DNA from: an uncultured Eubacteriales bacterium
GTDB taxonomy: Bacteria; Bacillota; Clostridia; Oscillospirales; Acutalibacteraceae
Direction of reading: 5' to 3'
DNA: 13,231 nt
Assembly (NCBI GenBank): GCA_934702115.1
Contig: CAKUYF010000013.1
Span: 1 to 13,231 of the forward strand
Part shown: positions 1-5,658 of the stretch, in pieces
Layout of the letters: each line of letters begins with the position of its first letter
How positions within the stretch are numbered: position 1 is the first letter of the stretch
Notes under the pieces: generated by a model
Seen by the model: the letters and a program-made list of their open reading frames with translations, nothing else
What the model was told of the DNA's origin: nothing
The model's database searches: none
Position numbers and translations under genes: made by a program

Positions 1-48
1 CCGTTACACAGACGAACATTTTTATCAAAAATAATAAATAATGTCTAA
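1..48 (+). CDS. rnhB: Ribonuclease HII, C-terminal tail only (partial at left edge)
   Basis: Frame 1 is open from the first base to a TAA at 46-48 and reads PLHRRTFLSKIINNV. The P-x-H-R-x-[ST]-F pattern resembles the conserved C-terminal tail of RNase HII, the enzyme that cleaves RNA in RNA/DNA hybrids and at ribonucleotides misincorporated into DNA. In many Firmicutes and other bacteria rnhB lies directly before yraN, which fits the gene that follows. The stop overlaps the start of yraN by 8 bases, which suggests translational coupling. Only 15 residues are visible and no catalytic residues lie in the window, so the call rests on a short motif plus synteny. Confidence 0.55.
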   Translation, partial: PLHRRTFLSKIINNV

Positions 49-424
49 GCAGTTTGAAATAGGAAAAAGGGGCGAGGAATTCGTTTGTGAATATTTAAAA
101 AATAAGGGTTATTTTATCGTTTGTACGAACTATCATAGTATTTATGGGGAAATAGATATAATTTCAAAAAATGACAAATATATTTTATTTGTAGAAGTAA
201 AATCAAGAAGAGAATCTAGCTTTTATAAAGGAATTGAAGCTGTAAATAAGGGTAAAAGAATAAAAATAATAAAAACTGCATTTGAATATATTGCAAGTAA
301 CAATATTGATATGCAGCTTCGTTTTGACGTAGCTGAAGTTTCGCTGGATTCAAGCGGAACTCCTAAAAGGCTTTACTATTATAAAAATTGTTTTGGAGCT
401 GATGAATGCGATGCGTTTTTTTGA
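41..424 (+). CDS. yraN: YraN/UPF0102 family nuclease-like protein
   Basis: This 127-residue protein has the usual size and layout of the UPF0102 (YraN) family, a restriction-endonuclease-like fold predicted to act on nucleic acid, probably in DNA repair or recombination. The biochemical role is poorly established. The N-terminus carries the family pattern (I-G-K-R-G-E-E, residues 7-13). The PD-(D/E)XK-type core is visible as G36-E-I-D39 followed by V51-E52-V-K54. The ATG at 41 fits the family N-terminus. No convincing SD precedes it, and its start overlaps the preceding stop, so translation is probably coupled to rnhB. Its 3' end overlaps the start of the dipeptidase gene. Family assignment is firm; cellular function is not. 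Confidence 0.93.
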   Translation: MSKQFEIGKRGEEFVCEYLKNKGYFIVCTNYHSIYGEIDIISKNDKYILFVEVKSRRESSFYKGIEAVNKGKRIKIIKTAFEYIASNNIDMQLRFDVAEVSLDSSGTPKRLYYYKNCFGADECDAFF

Positions 425-1340
425 TCTGCATTGTGACACTCTTTATAAGATGGTAGCTGAAAAACAAGGAATTTATAAAAACGATTTTCATGTATCTTTA
501 TCTAAAGCGTCTGAGTATAATCCGTATATTGGATGTTTTGCGGTGTGGATACCTGATGAACTCAGGGGAAATGAAGCTTTTAAATTTTTAGAAAAATGTG
601 TAAATAAATTATTTGCAGAAGAGAAAAAGTTAAAAGGCGAATTTGAAATTTGCAAGACAAGTAAAGATTTAGAAAACGTTTTAATTAAAGGGAAAAAAGG
701 GGTGATCCTGACTCTTGAAGGTTCTGCGGCACTTATGGGAGACATTTCAAAAGTAAAATTTGTTCATGATATAGGAGTAAAAATTGTAACTCTAACGTGG
801 AATGGCTCATGTGAAGCAGGAGATGGAGTAGGCGTATCCAATGCGCGGGGGCTGACTCAGTTTGGTAGAGAATTAGTCTCCGCACTTGAAAAAAGCGGTA
901 TTATAATAGACATTTCACATGCTAGTGAAAGGTTATTTTACGATGTATGCCATTTTTCAAGTAAGCCTTTTATTGCTACTCATTCAAATTCTAAATCTAT
1001 CTGCAATCATAGACGTAATTTGTCAGACGACCAGTTTAAGATTATACGGGACTTAGGAGGAATAGTAGGAGTAACGTTTTGCGATTCTTTTTTAAAAGAA
1101 GCGGGTGATTCAAGCTTTGATGATATACTAAGGCATGTAGATTATTTCTTATCGCTTGATGGTAAAGATACAATTTGTATTGGGAGCGATTTTGACGGTT
1201 CAAATATTCCTAAAATGATGTACGGAATAGAATCAATGGAAGCTCTTTATGAATATTTTTTGAAGAAGAACTATAAGTCTGAAATTTTGGATAAGATATT
1301 TTTTGGAAATGCTTATAATTTTTTAAGTAACTTATTCTAG
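411..1340 (+). CDS. Metal-dependent dipeptidase, membrane dipeptidase (peptidase M19) family
   Basis: This 309-residue protein belongs to the renal/membrane dipeptidase family M19, zinc-dependent TIM-barrel amidohydrolases that cleave dipeptides. The expected ligands are all present: H7-x-D9 at the N-terminus, the bridging E103 in T-L-E-G, H170 in D-I-S-H, H191 in T-H-S, and D260 in G-S-D-F-D-G. The 21-residue gap between the two later histidines matches the human enzyme. There is no signal peptide, so unlike the mammalian enzyme it is probably cytoplasmic. Starts at TTG 393, ATG 402 and ATG 411 are all in frame. The ATG at 411 gives M-R-F-F-D-L-H-C-D, the usual family beginning, but the GGAG at 395-398 sits awkwardly for either ATG. 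The gene overlaps the end of yraN by 14 bases, implying coupled translation. The exact substrate is unknown. Confidence 0.92.
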   Translation: MRFFDLHCDTLYKMVAEKQGIYKNDFHVSLSKASEYNPYIGCFAVWIPDELRGNEAFKFLEKCVNKLFAEEKKLKGEFEICKTSKDLENVLIKGKKGVILTLEGSAALMGDISKVKFVHDIGVKIVTLTWNGSCEAGDGVGVSNARGLTQFGRELVSALEKSGIIIDISHASERLFYDVCHFSSKPFIATHSNSKSICNHRRNLSDDQFKIIRDLGGIVGVTFCDSFLKEAGDSSFDDILRHVDYFLSLDGKDTICIGSDFDGSNIPKMMYGIESMEALYEYFLKKNYKSEILDKIFFGNAYNFLSNLF

Positions 1341-1378
1341 TAAGAAAGATTAAATATATAAATCAGAAAGGAGATTAA

Positions 1379-2071
1379 ATGGGAGTTTATACCATATCAG
1401 ACTTACATTTATCTTTAGATACAGGAAAGTCTATGGAAGTTTTTAATGGTTGGGAAGGATATGTAGACAGACTTAAAAATAACTGGAATTCTAAAATAAC
1501 TGAAAATGATACAGTTGTAATAATAGGAGATATATCCTGGGCAATGAAGTTGGAAGAAGCGAAAAAGGATTTAGAATTTTTAAATAAACTTCCGGGGAAA
1601 AAGATATTACTAAAAGGGAATCATGACTTTTGGTGGAGTACCTCAAAAAAAGTGAATGATTTTTTAAGGGAGAATAATTTTTGCAGTATTTCTATTTTAC
1701 ACAATTCAGCGTATAAAGTGGAAAATTTATATATTTGTGGAACACGTGGATGGATGTGCAGAAGCGAAAGTGAAAAGGACAAAAAAATATTTAATCGCGA
1801 AGTTGAACGTTTAAAACGTTCGATTGAAATGGCTGAACTTGAAGATCCCGAAGGGATTCGTGTGTTTTTACATTATCCTCCTGTTTACGATAAAGATGAG
1901 TCTAAAGAAATTATGAATCTTTTAATTGAAAAAAATATAAAAAAGTGTTATTATGGACACATTCATGGTAATACAGCGTCGAAAAAAATTATAGAAGGTG
2001 ATTATAAAGGAATAAGCTTTTCGTTGGTTTCGTGTGACTATATAAGCTTTTGCCCTGTTTTGGTTACATAA
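1379..2071 (+). CDS. Calcineurin-like metallophosphoesterase (predicted phosphohydrolase)
   Basis: This 230-residue protein has the full set of calcineurin-like phosphoesterase motifs: D8-x-H10, G50-D51, G80-N81-H82-D83, H165 in the late H-Y-P-P motif, and G193-H194-I-H196-G. These bind a two-metal centre that hydrolyses phosphoesters. It resembles the small soluble clostridial predicted phosphohydrolases related to COG1768. The substrate cannot be read from the sequence. AAAGGAG at 1368-1374 lies about 5 bases before the ATG, a strong and well-placed SD site. It follows the dipeptidase by 38 bases with no terminator visible between, so it is probably cotranscribed with it. No signal peptide or membrane segment is seen. 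A tyrosine/tryptophan-rich stretch follows the third motif (F-W-W at 84-86), as is common in this subgroup. Confidence 0.9.
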   Translation: MGVYTISDLHLSLDTGKSMEVFNGWEGYVDRLKNNWNSKITENDTVVIIGDISWAMKLEEAKKDLEFLNKLPGKKILLKGNHDFWWSTSKKVNDFLRENNFCSISILHNSAYKVENLYICGTRGWMCRSESEKDKKIFNREVERLKRSIEMAELEDPEGIRVFLHYPPVYDKDESKEIMNLLIEKNIKKCYYGHIHGNTASKKIIEGDYKGISFSLVSCDYISFCPVLVT

Positions 2072-2116
2072 TATTAAATACAATTGCTGAGGACTATAAT
2101 TTTTTTGATCTAGCTA

Positions 2117-2144
2117 TTTAGACTGCTCAAATTTTTAATATAAA
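2117..2144 (+). promoter_or_regulatory. Possible promoter for tig (weak)
   Basis: The hexamer TTTAGA at 2117-2122, a 16-base spacer and TATAAA at 2139-2144 give a plausible sigma-A type promoter in the 105-base gap before tig, with a start expected near 2151. The -35 box matches the consensus at only 4 of 6 positions, and A/T-rich DNA yields such pairs by chance. A separate TATAAT at 2095-2100 has no good -35 partner. Confidence 0.28.
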
Positions 2145-2176
2145 TGTGAATTAAATGAAAGGATGGCGTAATATAA

Positions 2177-3469
2177 ATGAAGTTAAAATCGTCAAATAAA
2201 GTGGAAGTAAACCGTTATGAGTTGGAGATTGAAATAACTCCTGAGGAATTTTCTAAGGAAGTAGATAAAGTATTTAACAAGCAAAAAGGTAAAATAACTA
2301 TACCCGGATTCAGAAAAGGTAAAGCTCCAAGAAAATTCATAGAGAAGTATTATGGAGAAGAAATATTTTATGAAGACGCTTTAAATAGTCTTTATCCTTA
2401 TGCTGTAGAGAATGCGGTTAAAGAAGCAGGGCTTGAATTAGTTGAAGATCATATAGACTTTGAGCTTGTAAAAATGGGAAAAGAAGATGGCGTTATTTTT
2501 AAAGTAAAAGTAACTGTGATGCCGGAAGTAACTTTGGGAGACTACAAAGCTATCAAGATAGAAAAGAAAGCTTCCGAAGACGTTTCTGAAAAAGATTTAG
2601 AGGATGCTCTCGAAAAAGTCAGAGAAGATAACGCACGTCTTATAAGCGTAGAAAGCGGCTCAGTGGAAAAAGGGGATGTAGTTAATATAAACTTTGAAGG
2701 TTTTGTAGACTCAAAAGCTTTTCAAGGCGGTACTGCGGAGAATGTAGATTTAGAAATTGGTAAGAAGCAGTTTATTGATGGCTTCGAAGACCAAATTATA
2801 GGTCATAAAATAGGTGAAGAGTTTGAAATTAATGTTACCTTCCCTGAAGGATATCATGTTCCGGATTTAGCGGGTAAAGAAGCAGTATTCAAAATAAAGG
2901 TTAATAGAATTCAAAAGAAAGAATTACCTGTATTAGATGATGAGTTTGTAAAAGATATAAGTGAATTTGAAACTTTAGAAGAATATAAAAAAGATTTGAA
3001 AGAGAAGCAAATTCAAAGAAATAAGAAAAAAGCAGAAAATGAAGCAGAAGATGAAATGATAAATAAGTTTACAGAACTTGTAACAGCTGAAATTCCTGAA
3101 GCTTTGATTAAGAACAAATGTAGAAGTTTTCTAAAGGATTTTGAGTATAATCTTAGAGCTCAAGGTCTTAGTATTAAGGATTATATTCATTATACAGGTT
3201 CTAATGAGGATGCTTTACTTAACACCTATAGACCTCAAGCTTTAACCAGAGTAAAACTTGAGTTGGGACTTAAAAAATTAGCCGAAATAGAAAAAATCAC
3301 TGTTACACCTGAGGAAATAGAAAAAGAATATGAAGTTGCTGCTAAGTCTTATGCTATGACAGCAAAACAACTCAAAAAGCTTATTCCTCAAGAGGATATT
3401 GAAAGAGAGCTTACTTACAGAAAATCTTTAGAATCTTTGAGAAAAGAAACTTTAAAAATTGAAGGTTAG
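2177..3469 (+). CDS. tig: Trigger factor (ribosome-associated chaperone and peptidyl-prolyl isomerase)
   Basis: Trigger factor binds near the exit tunnel of the ribosome and shields nascent chains. At 430 residues it has the standard length and three-part layout. An N-terminal ribosome-binding domain (about 1-145) carries the signature G44-F-R-K-G-K-A-P-R. A FKBP-type isomerase domain spans about 164-247 (G-D-V-V-N-I-N-F-E-G to the paired glycines and F-K-I-K-V). A long, charged helical C-terminal domain that forms the chaperone cradle fills about 255-430. The SD-like AAAGGA at 2158-2163 lies 13 bases before the ATG, farther than usual. A stop codon at 2174-2176 rules out an upstream in-frame start. 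The gene heads the chaperone/protease block and is followed after 57 bases by clpP. Tig feeding substrates into the same network as ClpXP is known in other bacteria. Confidence 0.97.
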   Translation: MKLKSSNKVEVNRYELEIEITPEEFSKEVDKVFNKQKGKITIPGFRKGKAPRKFIEKYYGEEIFYEDALNSLYPYAVENAVKEAGLELVEDHIDFELVKMGKEDGVIFKVKVTVMPEVTLGDYKAIKIEKKASEDVSEKDLEDALEKVREDNARLISVESGSVEKGDVVNINFEGFVDSKAFQGGTAENVDLEIGKKQFIDGFEDQIIGHKIGEEFEINVTFPEGYHVPDLAGKEAVFKIKVNRIQKKELPVLDDEFVKDISEFETLEEYKKDLKEKQIQRNKKKAENEAEDEMINKFTELVTAEIPEALIKNKCRSFLKDFEYNLRAQGLSIKDYIHYTGSNEDALLNTYRPQALTRVKLELGLKKLAEIEKITVTPEEIEKEYEVAAKSYAMTAKQLKKLIPQEDIERELTYRKSLESLRKETLKIEG

Positions 3470-3526
3470 ATTAGTTAAAATTTTAAAAATCATTAATAAC
3501 CAGATAACGGAAAGAGGTCTTTATAA

Positions 3527-4108
3527 ATGAGTTTAGTGCCTTATGTGGTTGAGCAAACAGGTCGCGGCGAAAGGTCTTATGATATATTTTCAAGACTTTT
3601 AAATGACAGAATAGTAATTCTTAATGAGGAAGTAAATTCTAATAGTGCAGGATTAGTAGTAGCACAGCTGCTTTATTTAGAAGGGCAAGACGCTTCTAAG
3701 GATATAAATTTGTATATAAATAGTCCGGGAGGTTCCGTAACGGACGGAATGGCTATATATGATACAATGCAGTATATAAAATGTGATGTATCAACAATTT
3801 GCATGGGACTTGCGGCGAGCATGGGAGCATTTTTGCTTGCTGCAGGAGCTAAAGGAAAAAGATATTCACTCCCTCATAGTGATATAATGATTCACCAACC
3901 CAGCGGTGGGGCGAAAGGTCAAGCGACGGACATTAATATTCATGCTCAGCATATTCTAAAAACTAAAGATAAATTGAATAAGATTTTAGCCGAAAGAACT
4001 GGTCAATCTTATGAAACAATAGCAGCTGATACTGAAAGAGACAACTTTATGAGTGCCGATGAAGCTGTTAAGTATGGATTAATAGATAAGATTTTATATA
4101 AGAGATGA
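3527..4108 (+). CDS. clpP: ATP-dependent Clp protease, proteolytic subunit ClpP
   Basis: ClpP forms a double heptameric barrel that degrades proteins threaded in by ClpX or other Clp ATPases. The 193-residue length is normal. The serine protease triad is complete: S98 in G-L-A-A-S-M-G, H123 in M-I-H-Q-P, and D172 in E-R-D-N-F. The oxyanion motif S-P-G-G-S (66-70) and the handle region that follows H123 are also intact. The N-terminus (S-L-V-P-Y-V-V-E-Q-T) matches processed-type ClpP with almost no propeptide. AAAGAGG at 3511-3517 sits 9 bases before the ATG. It lies between tig and clpX, the classical arrangement, so its partner ATPase is encoded next door. No CtsR or CIRCE operator was seen upstream. 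Confidence 0.98.
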   Translation: MSLVPYVVEQTGRGERSYDIFSRLLNDRIVILNEEVNSNSAGLVVAQLLYLEGQDASKDINLYINSPGGSVTDGMAIYDTMQYIKCDVSTICMGLAASMGAFLLAAGAKGKRYSLPHSDIMIHQPSGGAKGQATDINIHAQHILKTKDKLNKILAERTGQSYETIAADTERDNFMSADEAVKYGLIDKILYKR

Positions 4109-4276
4109 TATAGTCTTTATTTTGGATTAAAATGAGGGTTTTTCCTTTATAATTACAAATTGAGTAAAAGTAATTCAAGAAATGAAAACTTTTATTAAAG
4201 AATTTATAGGAAAGCTCTCTATTTTTTTGTTAGAAATTTATTTTACTTTTTGTATGTGAGGAATCGGTGGTTTATT

Positions 4277-5638
4277 ATGACTATAGATAACGGAAGTAAT
4301 GACAGAACGCTTAGTTGTTCATTTTGCGGAAAACCCCAAGAAGAAGCAAATAAACTAGTAGCAGGTCCAGGAGTTTGTATTTGTGATGAATGTATTGATT
4401 TATGTGTAAGTATTCTGGACGAAGAAGTGATTGAATCTAAGGGCAAAAAAGAAATTCGCACATCTTCGGGTTCTTCTGAGTCTAAGACCAATAAGGAGGA
4501 AAAGGTTTTACCTAAGCCTCAAGAAATTAAAAAATATTTAGACGAATATGTTATTGGTCAAGACAGAGCAAAAGTTGCTCTTTCGGTAGCAGTATATAAC
4601 CATTACAAACGTATATTTTTCGGAAATGAAGAAAACGATGTAGAGCTTAAAAAGAGCAATATACTTTTGCTTGGCCCTACAGGAGTTGGAAAGACGCTTT
4701 TAGCTCAGACTTTAGCTAGAATAATAGACGTTCCTTTTGCTATTGCAGACGCTACAACTCTTACTGAAGCAGGTTATGTTGGAGAGGACGTTGAAAATAT
4801 TCTTTTAAGGCTTATCCAAGCGGCTAATTATGATATAGAAAAAGCAGAATGTGGTATAATTTACGTAGATGAAATAGATAAAATAGCACGGAAGTCTGAA
4901 AATGCTTCCATAACCAGAGACGTTAGCGGAGAAGGAGTGCAGCAAGCTCTACTGAAGATACTTGAAGGTACTACTTCAGCTGTTCCTCCTAAAGGAGGAC
5001 GGAAGCATCCTCAACAAGAATTTATTCAGATAGACACATCCAATATTCTTTTTATCTGCGGTGGAGCATTTGAAGGAATAGAAAAAATAATAGAGAAAAG
5101 AGTAAGCACTTCTTCAATGGGGTTTGCTGCGGATGTTCGTACCAGAAAAGAGCTTGATTCTACTGATTGGATGAGTAAAGCAGTCCCTCAAGATTTTGTA
5201 AAATATGGCTTAATTCCAGAACTGGTGGGAAGGATGCCTGTTATAGCTTCTTTGCAGGGTCTTAATGAAGATGCTTTAGTAAAAATACTTGTAGAGCCTA
5301 AAAATTCTCTTATTAAACAGTACAAAAAATTATTTGCTCTTGATAAAGTTGACCTTGAATTTAAAGAATCAGCATTGAGGGCAGTGGCTAAAAAGGCCAT
5401 AGAAAGAAATATTGGGGCCAGGGGCTTGCGCTCTATAATTGAAGAAACTTTACAGAAAGTAATGTTTGACGTTCCTTCAAATTACACTGTTGAAAAAGTT
5501 ATTATTGATGAGGATGTTATTAATGGAAATAAAGAGCCCGAATTCTTATATAATGAGTTAAGAAATCCTGTTGTTATTTCTATTAATCCTGAGAAATTAA
5601 AGAGTAAGAAATCTTCAAAAAATATAGATGCTTCATAA
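4277..5638 (+). CDS. clpX: ATP-dependent Clp protease, ATP-binding subunit ClpX
   Basis: ClpX is the hexameric AAA+ unfoldase that delivers substrates to ClpP. With the ATG at 4277 the protein has 453 residues. The N-terminal zinc domain has C14-x2-C17 and C36-x2-C39. The ATPase core shows Walker A G-P-T-G-V-G-K-T (133-140), pore loop G-Y-V-G-E, Walker B with D198-E199, the R-K-H loop in G-G-R-K-H-P-Q-Q-E-F, and the sensor region E-R-N-I-G-A-R-G-L-R. The ClpP-docking loop reads M281-G-F instead of the common I/L-G-F. The reading frame stays open back to a TTG at 4250, but that start would add non-conserved residues. GGTGG at 4266-4270 lies 6 bases before the ATG, which supports 4277. A 168-base gap separates it from clpP; lon follows after only 20 bases. 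Confidence 0.96.
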   Translation: MTIDNGSNDRTLSCSFCGKPQEEANKLVAGPGVCICDECIDLCVSILDEEVIESKGKKEIRTSSGSSESKTNKEEKVLPKPQEIKKYLDEYVIGQDRAKVALSVAVYNHYKRIFFGNEENDVELKKSNILLLGPTGVGKTLLAQTLARIIDVPFAIADATTLTEAGYVGEDVENILLRLIQAANYDIEKAECGIIYVDEIDKIARKSENASITRDVSGEGVQQALLKILEGTTSAVPPKGGRKHPQQEFIQIDTSNILFICGGAFEGIEKIIEKRVSTSSMGFAADVRTRKELDSTDWMSKAVPQDFVKYGLIPELVGRMPVIASLQGLNEDALVKILVEPKNSLIKQYKKLFALDKVDLEFKESALRAVAKKAIERNIGARGLRSIIEETLQKVMFDVPSNYTVEKVIIDEDVINGNKEPEFLYNELRNPVVISINPEKLKSKKSSKNIDAS

Positions 5639-5641
5639 AGG

Positions 5642-5653
5642 AAAGGAGATGAT
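5642..5653 (+). promoter_or_regulatory. Strong Shine-Dalgarno site that fixes the lon start at AUA 5659
   Basis: AAAGGAGATGAT differs by one base from the full complement of the 16S rRNA tail (AAAGGAGGTGAT). Its core GGAG ends 10 bases before ATA 5659, typical spacing for Gram-positive genes. It begins 3 bases after the clpX stop. The first ATG of the lon frame (5719) has no comparable site and lies 65 bases downstream. Confidence 0.75.
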
Positions 5654-5658
5654 TTAAA

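Noticed and set aside
2095..2100. TATAAT as promoter of tig
   Set aside because: No acceptable -35 box or TG extension is present at the right distance.
4206..4229. Intrinsic terminator before clpX
   Set aside because: Only a 5-pair A/U-rich stem with a wobble can form before the T run, too weak to list as a feature.
4250..4276. clpX starting at TTG 4250
   Set aside because: The extra residues are not part of the ClpX N-terminus, and GGTGG is well placed for ATG 4277.
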